This document shows positions 8,184 through 15,926 of a stretch of DNA of 64,000 nucleotides, one piece after another. The position numbers and the translations under genes are program-made. Origin of the DNA: Deltaproteobacteria bacterium. Lineage in GTDB: Bacteria; Myxococcota_A; UBA796; SXON01. Each line of letters starts with the position of its first letter. Within the stretch, counting starts at the first letter, position 1. The notes under the pieces are model-generated. The model did no database searches and was not told the origin of the DNA. It was given only the letters and a program-made list of their open reading frames with translations. The stretch is from NCBI GenBank assembly GCA_947445035.1, contig CANFCK010000002.1:186001-250000 (forward strand). The letters are read 5' to 3'.

Positions 8184-8488
8184 GCGCCCACGACAAGATC
8201 GAAACCATCCTCAAAGCCAACGACGTGGTGCTCTTCATGAAGGGCAATCCGATGTTCCCGCAGTGCGGCTTCTCGAACAAGGCTACCGCGATTCTCAAGG
8301 AATGCGGCGTGAAGTTCGCGCATGTCAACGTGCTGGAAGACGGCGAGATCCGCGAGGGGGTCAAGGCCTTCAGCCAGTGGCCCACCATCCCGCAGCTCTT
8401 CATCCGCGGCGAGTTCGTCGGGGGCTCGGACATCATGATGGAGATGTACCAGTCCGGCGAGTTGCAGAAGGCGCTCGCAGGTAGCTGA
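8180..8488 (+). CDS. grxD: Monothiol glutaredoxin, Grx4 type
   Basis: 102 residues from the ATG that overlaps the BolA stop. The CGFS active site (PQCGFSNK) is near residue 30. The family signature continues with WPTIPQLFI and GEFVGGSDIMMEM, which bind glutathione and the bridging [2Fe-2S] cluster. Grx4 with BolA delivers or stores Fe-S clusters. Length and motifs match the single-domain bacterial form. The pair forms a two-gene unit followed 12 bp later by a glycosyltransferase. Confidence 0.95.
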   Translation: MSAHDKIETILKANDVVLFMKGNPMFPQCGFSNKATAILKECGVKFAHVNVLEDGEIREGVKAFSQWPTIPQLFIRGEFVGGSDIMMEMYQSGELQKALAGS

Positions 8489-8500
8489 TACACTGACGGT

Positions 8501-9220
8501 ATGGTCATCGTGCCCGCTCGCGACGAAGGCCCGCGGATCGCCGCGGTCGTACGCAGCGTGGCCGCCGCGTTGCCCGGGGTGGAGATCGTCGTCATCGAGA
8601 ACGGCTCGACCGACGACACTGCCGACCGCGCCCGGCTGGCTGGCGCCACCGTACTGCACTCGGAAGTGGGCTACGCCCGCGCCCTTCGGGTTGGCTTTGT
8701 GCACGCCCACGCCTCCCACGCGCCGTGGGTCGTCACCGTCGACGGCGATGGCCAACATCCCGCCGAGGCGCTCGCGGCGCTGCTTCGGGGGCTGGACGAC
8801 GCTGACCTCGTGGTGGGAAGTCGATTCCTGGAGGATGCGGGCTACCCTGTTCCGGCCGGACGCCGCCTCGCCATCGGGGCCTTGTCGGCCTGGGCGAGTT
8901 TGTTTGGCGGCCAGGCGCTGACCGACGTCACCAGCGGTTTGCGCGCGATGCGGCCCGCTGTCGTCGCCGCTTTTGCCCTGGATTACCCTACGGATGTGGC
9001 CGATGCGAACGTCCTGGTTCGTGCGCTACGGGCCGGTTGGCGTGTCGTCGAGGTGCCCGTCGCGATGCGTCCGCGGTTGAGCGGCTCGTCTCAACACCAG
9101 AGCCCCAGTAAAAGTGCGCTTTTTGCGCTCCGGATGGCGCAGCTCTGCGTGCGCGAGGGCCTGAGTCACCCAGGGCGCGCCCCGCGCCTCCCCACCCCTC
9201 AACCGCCGGCGGGCCGGTAG
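8501..9220 (+). CDS. Family 2 glycosyltransferase (DPM1-like)
   Basis: 239 residues with a GT-A fold. The nucleotide-binding start is MVIVPARDEG, then VIENGSTDDT, and the metal-binding DGDGQH motif. VVGSRF and the acceptor-loop LTDVTSGLRAM follow, as in polyprenol-phosphate hexose synthases. No C-terminal membrane helices are present, so it is probably cytosolic. The acceptor is unknown. The last 20 codons are Pro/Arg/Gly-rich and overlap the left arm of an inverted repeat that joins the downstream terminator. Confidence 0.88.
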   Translation: MVIVPARDEGPRIAAVVRSVAAALPGVEIVVIENGSTDDTADRARLAGATVLHSEVGYARALRVGFVHAHASHAPWVVTVDGDGQHPAEALAALLRGLDDADLVVGSRFLEDAGYPVPAGRRLAIGALSAWASLFGGQALTDVTSGLRAMRPAVVAAFALDYPTDVADANVLVRALRAGWRVVEVPVAMRPRLSGSSQHQSPSKSALFALRMAQLCVREGLSHPGRAPRLPTPQPPAGR

Positions 9221-9247
9221 GGGGAGGCGCGGCGAGTGTCCTCCCCC
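9220..9247. terminator. Hairpin between convergent genes
   Basis: GGGGGAGG (9220-9227) pairs with CCTCCCCC (9240-9247) around a 12-base loop, between the glycosyltransferase stop and the convergent gene ending at 9252. A competing 10-bp pairing exists (9184-9193 with 9221-9230). No T-tract is seen. Confidence 0.5.
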
Positions 9248-9251
9248 GAGT

Positions 9252-9794
9252 TCAGGGCTCGCGCCGGGCGAGCATGAAGTAGTTTTCTTCAGGTTTGCCA
9301 TGCTTGAACACCTTGCCGACGACCATGCCGTCGATCACCTTGCGCACCTTGTCGATCATATAGCCGTAGACAAGGCCGGAAATCCCGCCTTCATTGCCGA
9401 TGACCGCGGGCCAGCCCGCCGGCACTGAGTCCGGAACGATGGTGTAGTCGAACCACACCTCCTCCCCATCCTGCCGAACCGTGAAGTGCCCAGGACCGGT
9501 GACAAAGGCGAACTTCTGCACGTTATACCCCTGCACTTTTCCCGAGCGAAGCACGATGTGCTTTTCGAAACGGTCGAAGAACGGGAGAAGGTCGTTCTGC
9601 CCCTCGTGCGGCACGATCACGCCGTCGTCCGCGGTCATCTCGGCGAGGGAGAGTGGCAGGCCCTCGTGCCACAGCCGCCGCATCTCGCGCTTGCCGAGGC
9701 CGTGCATGAAATTGAGCCGCTCTTGAAGGGGGCGGCCGATGAGGGCGGCGCGGAAAACGGAGAGGTCTTCCGTCAGCGAAGGGAGAGGAACCAT
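9252..9794 (-). CDS. Conserved-looking hypothetical protein
   Basis: 180 residues from the ATG at 9792-9794. No signal peptide or membrane helix. The sequence has a globular alpha/beta appearance: EMRRLWHEGLPLSLAEM, then a beta-rich stretch with TGPGHFTVRQDGEEVWFDY, and an ending NYFMLARREP. It resembles no family I can name with confidence. It starts 13 bp after the sulfatase stop and is probably cotranscribed with pilB and the sulfatase. Confidence 0.75.
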   Translation of the reverse strand: MVPLPSLTEDLSVFRAALIGRPLQERLNFMHGLGKREMRRLWHEGLPLSLAEMTADDGVIVPHEGQNDLLPFFDRFEKHIVLRSGKVQGYNVQKFAFVTGPGHFTVRQDGEEVWFDYTIVPDSVPAGWPAVIGNEGGISGLVYGYMIDKVRKVIDGMVVGKVFKHGKPEENYFMLARREP

Positions 9795-9807
9795 GGCCCG
9801 GTGGCTA

Positions 9808-11271
9808 TCACTCCGCGTAGCCGAGGGCCTTGAGGAGCGCCTCGTCGGGCCCCAGGACGCCGGACCCGACCGGAGCAAGCGGCACCTCGGGGTGCGCCGC
9901 GAGCCACGCCTTCTCGACGCCCCGGAGCGCCGCCGGCAACTCGGTCAGCGAGAAGAGTTCGGTCGGGTCGGCGCCCAGGTCGTACACCTCGCGGCTGCCG
10001 TCGTCGCCCACGATGAGCTTGTGCGGGCCGACCCGGAAGGCGCGCCGGATGCGGTCGAACCGGGCACCGTAGGGCGCCATCAGGTCCTTCTTGAGCGTGT
10101 AGTAGAGGTCGGCGACCTGCACCGACTCGGTGCGCTCGAAGCCCGCGGTGGAGAGCCCCGCCGCTTGCAGGACCATCGCCCCGAGATCGTGGGTCTGGAT
10201 GGGCCCCTGGTCGTGCCCTGGCTCAAAGCCAGCCCCCTTGGCCAGAAACGGCACGTGCAAGACGGGCTCGTAGACGTCCTTCGCGTGCTCAACGAGGCCA
10301 TGCTCGCCAAGGTACTCGCCGTGGTCGGCGAGGATGAAGATGTGCTCGAACCGGTCGGCGCGCTCGAGAAACTGGCCAAGATGATCATCCAGAAAGCGAA
10401 GCTCAGCGTCGTAGGCCTCGATCCAGGAGTCGCGAAGGGCGGGGTCGAGCGGGCCGCCCTTGAGCAGGGATTTGACCACCTTCTGGTGCCCGCGCGTGCC
10501 CGGAAGTGTCTTGCGCAACCGCTCAGGGCGCTTGACGTAGCCGCGCCGGGCCTTGTACGGCCGGTGGGCGTCCATCAGGTTCAAGAACAGGAAGAGGGGT
10601 CGTGAATCCTTCTCTTTGAGCGCCTCATCCGCCAAAGCGATCACCCGGTCGGCGGCGAGGTAGGGCACCCCTCGCGCGTCCCGGGCCAGCCCATCGTTCA
10701 TCCAGACGTCGAAGCCCTGTCCCAGCCCGTAGCCAGGATGGAGGAAAGCGAGATTTCCGGCGATGCCGACCGTCCGCCAGCCCGCACCTTGAAGTCGCTC
10801 GGCGACCGTTTCTTGTCCGTCAGCAAGGGGCGCGCCCTTCCGCGGATCGTCGCGGCCGACACTCCTCGCGCCATGCTCGCGCTGGCTCTTGCCGGTGAAC
10901 ATCGACGCGTGCGCGGGCAGGGTCCACGGGGCGTCGGTCCAGGCGTTGTCCCAGACCCGCGCGCTTGCGGCCCAGCGGTCAAGCCGCGGCGTGGTTCCCT
11001 CCGGGTAGCCGTACATCCCCAGGTGGTCGGCACGGACCGTGTCGAGGACCACCACGAGCACATCGCCCCCCGCGCCCACGGCGCGTTTCTGTCGCGACGT
11101 AGCAGCATCATCCAACGCGGCTGCCAGCGCCTTCCGGTCCGACAGGATCAGCGTTTCAGGCAGGGCAGCCCATTCCACCAGCAGCGCTTCGCCGGTCTTC
11201 TGCTTTCCCCGTGGTGCCCGCGTCGGCTCCGAACACGAACAGCCGAAGATCAAGAGCGCCAGGACCAGCAT
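9808..11271 (-). CDS. Sulfatase-fold (alkaline phosphatase superfamily) lipoprotein
   Basis: 487 residues. A very short leader (MLVLALLIFGC) puts a lipid-type Cys at 11. The metal-binding start VVVLDTVRADHLGMYGY is at 73-89, and the active-site segment APWTLPAHASMFTG at 114-127. LADHGEYLGEHG supplies later metal ligands. The nucleophile position is Thr117, not the Cys/Ser required for formylglycine, so classical sulfatase chemistry is unlikely. A phosphotransferase or phosphodiesterase role fits better. It starts 3 bp after the pilB stop. Confidence 0.85.
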   Translation of the reverse strand: MLVLALLIFGCSCSEPTRAPRGKQKTGEALLVEWAALPETLILSDRKALAAALDDAATSRQKRAVGAGGDVLVVVLDTVRADHLGMYGYPEGTTPRLDRWAASARVWDNAWTDAPWTLPAHASMFTGKSQREHGARSVGRDDPRKGAPLADGQETVAERLQGAGWRTVGIAGNLAFLHPGYGLGQGFDVWMNDGLARDARGVPYLAADRVIALADEALKEKDSRPLFLFLNLMDAHRPYKARRGYVKRPERLRKTLPGTRGHQKVVKSLLKGGPLDPALRDSWIEAYDAELRFLDDHLGQFLERADRFEHIFILADHGEYLGEHGLVEHAKDVYEPVLHVPFLAKGAGFEPGHDQGPIQTHDLGAMVLQAAGLSTAGFERTESVQVADLYYTLKKDLMAPYGARFDRIRRAFRVGPHKLIVGDDGSREVYDLGADPTELFSLTELPAALRGVEKAWLAAHPEVPLAPVGSGVLGPDEALLKALGYAE

Positions 11272-11274
11272 CGG

Positions 11275-13017
11275 CTAGTCCGGAGCAGTGACGCGCACGA
11301 CCTCTTCGAGTGAGGTCATGCCCTCGCGGAACTTGGTCAGCGCGCTCATCCGCAGGGTCTTCATGCCCTGGCGGATCGCCTCCCGCTTGAGCTCCAACGT
11401 CGACGCCCCGTTGAGGATGAACTCTTTGACTTCGTCGTTGGTCACCATGATCTCGTAGACCGCGATGCGGCCCTTGTAGCCTGTGTTGTTGCACGTCTTG
11501 CAGCCCTGACCGCGCATCGGCTTGACCTGGTCGATCTCCTCGGGCGGAATCCCCACGTCGATGAGCTGCTGCCGCGTGACCTCGACCGGACCCTTGCAGT
11601 CGTTGCACAACTTCCGCACCAGACGCTGGGCACCGATGAGATTGACAGAGCTCGCGACGAGGAAGGGCTCGATGCCCATGTTGAGGAGCCGGCTGACCGT
11701 GCTTGGCGCGTCGTTGGTGTGGAGGGTGGACAGCACCAGGTGACCGGTGAGCGCGGCCTTGACGGCGATCTCCGCCGTTTCGAAGTCTCGAATCTCTCCG
11801 ACCATGATGATGTCTGGGTCCTGGCGCAAGAAACATCGCAACGCGGCAGCGAAGTTCAGGCCGATCTCGTCGTGCATCTGCACCTGGTTGATGCCGTAGA
11901 GGTTGTACTCGATCGGGTCTTCCGCGGTGCTGATGTTCTCGGTGCTCTTGTTGAGCTCCGACAGCGTCGAGTACAACGTCGTCGTCTTTCCAGAGCCGGT
12001 CGGACCGGTGATGAGAATCATGCCGTACGGCTTGGCGATCGCCTCTTTGAAACTACGGAGAATCGATTCCTCGAAGCCGAGCTTGGTCATGTCCAACTGG
12101 AGGTTGGACTTGTCGAGCAACCGCATGACCGTCTTTTCGCCCCAGAGCACCGGGCAGATGCTGACGCGGAAGTCCATCTCCTTGCCCTTGCCCATCTTGA
12201 GCTTGATGCGCCCGTCCTGGGGCAGCCGCCGTTCGGCGATGTCGAGGTTGGACATGATCTTCAGACGGCTGGTGATCGCGTTCTTGAGCCGGAGCGGGGG
12301 CTTCATGACCTCGTAGAGCATGCCGTCGATCCGATACCGGATGCGGAGCTGCTTTTCGTACGGTTCGATGTGGATGTCGGACGCACCCTTGCGGATAGCG
12401 TCGAGCAAAACGAGGTTGACCAACTTGACGACTGGCGCGTCGCCAGCGCTCTTCTCGAGATCCAGGACGTTGATGTCCTCGTCGATCTCGCCCGCCAGCT
12501 CAACGTCGTCCTCTCCTCCAGAGAAGTCCACCATCACGTCTTCGAAGGTGACGTTGCTGGTATAGTATTTCTCGATCGATTCCGCGATCTGGCCTTCTGA
12601 AGCCACCACGATGTCGATGTTGAAGTTGGTGATGAACTTGATGTCATCGACCGCGTAGATGTTCGAAGGGTCGGCCATCGCGATGATCAGGGTGTTCCCC
12701 GACTTGTTGATGGGGATCACCTGATGGCGAACAACCACCTCCTTCGGGATGAGCTTGAGCACCTCGGAGTCGATCTCAAAGTCGCGCAGGTTGATCGAAG
12801 GGACGCTGTACTGCTTGCTCAAGAACGCGGTGAGCTCGTTCTCTTCGATGTACCCGAGCTTGGTGAGCTGATGGCCCAAACGGCCACCGGCGGCCCGCTG
12901 GCCCTCCATCGCCTTTTGCAGTTGCAAGGGCGAAATCAGGTTTTCTCGAACGAGAAGCTCGCCCAATCGGTTGTTGGAAGCAGTTGCGGTCGGAGTCGAC
13001 TTGCGTTCGTCAGCCAT
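11275..13017 (-). CDS. pilB: Type IV pilus assembly / type II secretion ATPase, PilB/GspE family
   Basis: 580 residues. An N-terminal T2SSE domain (about 20-160; LGELLVRENLISPLQLQKA) leads to the hexameric ATPase. Walker A is GPTGSGKTTT, the Asp box is DPDIIMVGEIRDFETAE, and the His box is LSTLHTNDAP. The Zn-binding CNDC...CKTC tetracysteine marks PilB and GspE and excludes PilT. Length and sequence fit PilB best. None of the usual neighbours (pilT, pilC, pilA, pilMNOPQ) is in the window, so the gene is an orphan here. Confidence 0.92.
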   Translation of the reverse strand: MADERKSTPTATASNNRLGELLVRENLISPLQLQKAMEGQRAAGGRLGHQLTKLGYIEENELTAFLSKQYSVPSINLRDFEIDSEVLKLIPKEVVVRHQVIPINKSGNTLIIAMADPSNIYAVDDIKFITNFNIDIVVASEGQIAESIEKYYTSNVTFEDVMVDFSGGEDDVELAGEIDEDINVLDLEKSAGDAPVVKLVNLVLLDAIRKGASDIHIEPYEKQLRIRYRIDGMLYEVMKPPLRLKNAITSRLKIMSNLDIAERRLPQDGRIKLKMGKGKEMDFRVSICPVLWGEKTVMRLLDKSNLQLDMTKLGFEESILRSFKEAIAKPYGMILITGPTGSGKTTTLYSTLSELNKSTENISTAEDPIEYNLYGINQVQMHDEIGLNFAAALRCFLRQDPDIIMVGEIRDFETAEIAVKAALTGHLVLSTLHTNDAPSTVSRLLNMGIEPFLVASSVNLIGAQRLVRKLCNDCKGPVEVTRQQLIDVGIPPEEIDQVKPMRGQGCKTCNNTGYKGRIAVYEIMVTNDEVKEFILNGASTLELKREAIRQGMKTLRMSALTKFREGMTSLEEVVRVTAPD

Positions 13018-13109
13018 ACAGTGTCCCTCGGCGCGCGGATCCTACCGCACTCGCCCCTCCAGTGCGCGCTCCCGCCCCACGATCGTGCGATTCTCCGGCC
13101 CGAGCGACA

Positions 13110-13739
13110 CTACCAAAAGGCCGATGCGCCTGACAGAACCGCCGCGAGCAGCGCCCCCAAGAGCCAAGGCCAGAGTACACGAAGTCCGATGGGTGGGCGG
13201 TAGTGCGAGGGCGAAAACCCGGGCGGCAACATCAGCGCCTCGGCGGGCGGGTTGCGCAAGAGCGCGGTGTGAACCAAGAGGCGCGCGTTGGTGTCCTCCG
13301 CCGGCTCGAGGAGGCGGTAGACGGCAACAACGGCCGGATCAGGCGGCGTCCAGTCAAAAAACAGGTCGACAAGGTACGCGAGCCGAGCCGAGGTGGGAAG
13401 CGCCCGGATCCCGGCCTCGTCGGGCGTGAGCGTGTCGGTCGGCAGCACGCCCGGCCCTGAAAATGCGGGGAGAGCGTGCTCGTAGAGCGCCCGGCCCACC
13501 TGAGGCGCCACCCCCTCGTCCACGCGGAGGCCCTGCGCCCGCTCGGCAAGGTCAAGCCGAAAGGTAGCCATCCAGCCGATCGCGTCGTCGTCTCGATCGA
13601 CCAGCGCTCGAAAGACCGACCAACCGGCCCCGGCCTGTGCGTTCCAGAGCTGAGTGAATGCGGGGCCCGCAGGGTCCGCCCGGAGCGCCTGGAGCAGGCG
13701 AAATTCGGCGAGGTCCAACGGCGGCGGAGCCATCGCCAC
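13110..13739 (-). CDS. Hypothetical C-terminally anchored protein
   Basis: 209 residues. The first 180 are Ala/Leu/Asp-rich, with no motif I recognise and no N-terminal signal. The last about 20 residues (LRVLWPWLLGALLAAVLSGA) form a single hydrophobic segment, which suggests a tail-anchored inner-membrane protein with a cytosolic body. It lies 92 bp upstream of pilB on the same strand. The divergent phosphatase gene begins 46 bp away. Start at 13739 or the next ATG at 13733. Confidence 0.65.
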   Translation of the reverse strand: MAMAPPPLDLAEFRLLQALRADPAGPAFTQLWNAQAGAGWSVFRALVDRDDDAIGWMATFRLDLAERAQGLRVDEGVAPQVGRALYEHALPAFSGPGVLPTDTLTPDEAGIRALPTSARLAYLVDLFFDWTPPDPAVVAVYRLLEPAEDTNARLLVHTALLRNPPAEALMLPPGFSPSHYRPPIGLRVLWPWLLGALLAAVLSGASAFW

Positions 13740-13785
13740 CAGTATGATGGCCAGCCACCAGCGTCCGTGTCACACTGCCGTAACA

Positions 13786-14790
13786 ATGCTCCTGTCGGTC
13801 CTGTACTTGGCCTGTGGCGACGCGCCCCCCATCCCGGTCACCGACGGGGCCCCGGCCACGCCGATCTGGACGCAGCCGGGGAAGTCCGCCGCACCTCCCC
13901 CTGACGCGGACGGCGTGATCATCGACACCGTGATTACTCGCCCCCCCGCCGAAACCGTGCGCTTCCTGGCCCTGGGCGACACTGGAAAGGGGACGGCCCT
14001 GCAATACGCCGTCGCCGATGGCATGGAGGCCGTCTGCGCCGCCCGCGGTTGTGACTTCGCCATCCTCCTGGGCGACAACTTCTACGACAGCGGGGTCGAT
14101 GACGGCTTCGACATCCAATTCGAGTCTAAATTCGAGCTCCCCTACGCGAACCTTAGCTTTCCCTTCTATCCAACGTTGGGGAATCACGACTACGGCGCGG
14201 GGGGCTCGGGCTACGAGTTCTGGCGCGCCCCGTTCTACGTCGAGTACACCGACCGCTCGGACAAGTGGGTGTTTCCGGCTCAATACTATCGAGTCGACGC
14301 CGGAGTGGCGGAGTTCTTCGTCCTCGACACCAACGCGATGGTGTGGGGGTTCTTCGACGAACAGCTCGCCTGGATGAAAGACCGGGCGCCGCTGTCCGCG
14401 GCCACCTGGACCTTCGCGTACGGGCACCACCCCTACCGAAGCAACGGTCCTCACGGCGACGCGGGTGACTACGACGGCGGTCCCGCCTCGCCGATCGGCA
14501 ACGGCACCTACGTCAAGGAGTTCATGGAGCAGAGCGTCTGCGGGATCGTGGACATGTACCTCTGCGGACACGATCACAGCTTGCAGTGGATCACCGAGAC
14601 CTGCGCCGGCACCGAGCTCATCGTAAGCGGAGCCGGGGCCCAAACGACCAATCTCTACCCGGGCCACGACACCTGGTACGAGGACGACAACGAAGGCTTC
14701 GTCTGGATTGAGGCTGACAGCGCGAAGATGACGGTCGCCTTCTACGACGCCGATGGCCGGCTCGGGTTCGAACGCACGCTCCTGAAATAG
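13786..14790 (+). CDS. Metallophosphoesterase (purple acid phosphatase-like) lipoprotein
   Basis: 334 residues from the ATG at 13786. Leader MLLSVLYLAC puts a lipid-type Cys at 10. The calcineurin-like motifs appear in order: LALGDTGKG, LLGDNFYDSG, LGNHDYG, YGHHPYRSNG, and CGHDHSLQW. These are the bimetal ligands of tartrate-resistant acid phosphatase-type enzymes. It would hydrolyse phosphoesters outside the inner membrane. An in-frame ATG at 13744 would add 14 residues and give the leader some basic character. Neighbours are predicted surface lipoproteins. Confidence 0.88.
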   Translation: MLLSVLYLACGDAPPIPVTDGAPATPIWTQPGKSAAPPPDADGVIIDTVITRPPAETVRFLALGDTGKGTALQYAVADGMEAVCAARGCDFAILLGDNFYDSGVDDGFDIQFESKFELPYANLSFPFYPTLGNHDYGAGGSGYEFWRAPFYVEYTDRSDKWVFPAQYYRVDAGVAEFFVLDTNAMVWGFFDEQLAWMKDRAPLSAATWTFAYGHHPYRSNGPHGDAGDYDGGPASPIGNGTYVKEFMEQSVCGIVDMYLCGHDHSLQWITETCAGTELIVSGAGAQTTNLYPGHDTWYEDDNEGFVWIEADSAKMTVAFYDADGRLGFERTLLK

Positions 14791-14805
14791 CGCGCGCCCA
14801 CGCGA

Positions 14806-15891
14806 TCAGGGGACTCCGCCCCCCGGTCCGCCGCCCAGCCCGCCGTCCTCGCCGCCACAGCACTGGATGACCAACGGCGCGCCCTCTGATACAAAGCCGT
14901 CCCCGGACGAGCTCCAGAGGGCGTTGGGAGCAAAGCCGATCTCGCGCCCGGTGCACTGGCCGTTGTAGGTGAGCCGGTACTCGAGCTCGGCGTCGTCGTA
15001 GTCGGTAGCGGCATAGGTGTCCGTGGGTTCGACTGCCGCCGTCAGCTCGACCTGCCAGGTGATGACCGTGCCACCGTCGGCATCGACGGTTTCCGACAAC
15101 GGCGCCGGTGAGATCGCCGAGACCGCCCAGCCCGGGGGGACCTTCTCGCTGACGCTGGCCTTGCCGGCGCTGCGGCCGAGATTGGTCACCTCGACCACCA
15201 CCCGGGTCGTCTGCCCAATCCCCAACTCGAACCAGTTCATACTACGACCGACGATGAACACCGGCTCCTCGTCGAGGTAGTCCCACACGCTGTGCTGCGT
15301 CTCAGGGAGGCCATCGTCGAGGGACCAATCGTGGTGGTCCTCGCTGCCGTCGCGATCCTGGTCGGAAGCGTCGTTGGTCCAGGTCGCGATGCGGGTGGGG
15401 GCGCGGGAGCCGTTGAAGGTGTAGTCGGCCCCGGAAGCCGTGTACTGGTTGTGCTCAACACACCACCAGGCTTCCTCTTCCGAGGATGTGCTCCACTCGG
15501 CGTAGGGCAAGGTCAGCGTAGAGTCGGGTTCGATCTCCAATGACGTTTCGGTCGTGCCCCCCACGGCGTCCTGCGACTCCGGACTCAAGAAGGTGTACCA
15601 CCGCTCAAAACAGACCGCGTAAGGCCCGCTGTTGTCGATCGTGAGCCCGGCGCTGCCGTAGGCCACCGCGGCGAAGCCCCGGTCGACCGCCTCGGCCAAC
15701 TCGATGCACGCGTCAGGCTCGCACTCGTCGGGATCGACGCTCGGCTCTGCCTCGTTCCCATCCGGATCTTGTCCCGGCGGGGTGGGCTCGGTGCCCTCCT
15801 CAGCTTCGTCCTGCCATTCCGGCCACGCGTCACCAGCGGTGTCGCCCTTGGACGAGGGTTCGGCGCACGCAAACAACAGGGCCAGAATCAT
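14806..15891 (-). CDS. Predicted surface lipoprotein with beta-sandwich region
   Basis: 361 residues. A nine-residue leader (MILALLFAC) precedes an acidic, low-complexity linker (about 10-60). A middle section follows (TIDNSGPYAVCFERWYTF), then a segment resembling DUF11/CARDB-type domains (TRVVVEVTNLGRSAGKASV, VPPGWAVSAI). The tail is Gly-rich after a CC pair. This is the usual plan of an outer-surface lipoprotein; function unknown. It is convergent with the phosphatase (15 bp gap) and 35 bp downstream of the large MopE-repeat gene on the same strand. Confidence 0.75.
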   Translation of the reverse strand: MILALLFACAEPSSKGDTAGDAWPEWQDEAEEGTEPTPPGQDPDGNEAEPSVDPDECEPDACIELAEAVDRGFAAVAYGSAGLTIDNSGPYAVCFERWYTFLSPESQDAVGGTTETSLEIEPDSTLTLPYAEWSTSSEEEAWWCVEHNQYTASGADYTFNGSRAPTRIATWTNDASDQDRDGSEDHHDWSLDDGLPETQHSVWDYLDEEPVFIVGRSMNWFELGIGQTTRVVVEVTNLGRSAGKASVSEKVPPGWAVSAISPAPLSETVDADGGTVITWQVELTAAVEPTDTYAATDYDDAELEYRLTYNGQCTGREIGFAPNALWSSSGDGFVSEGAPLVIQCCGGEDGGLGGGPGGGVP

Positions 15892-15926
15892 CGGGCCTCC
15901 CGGGCCAAGCCTACCACCGAATGTCG

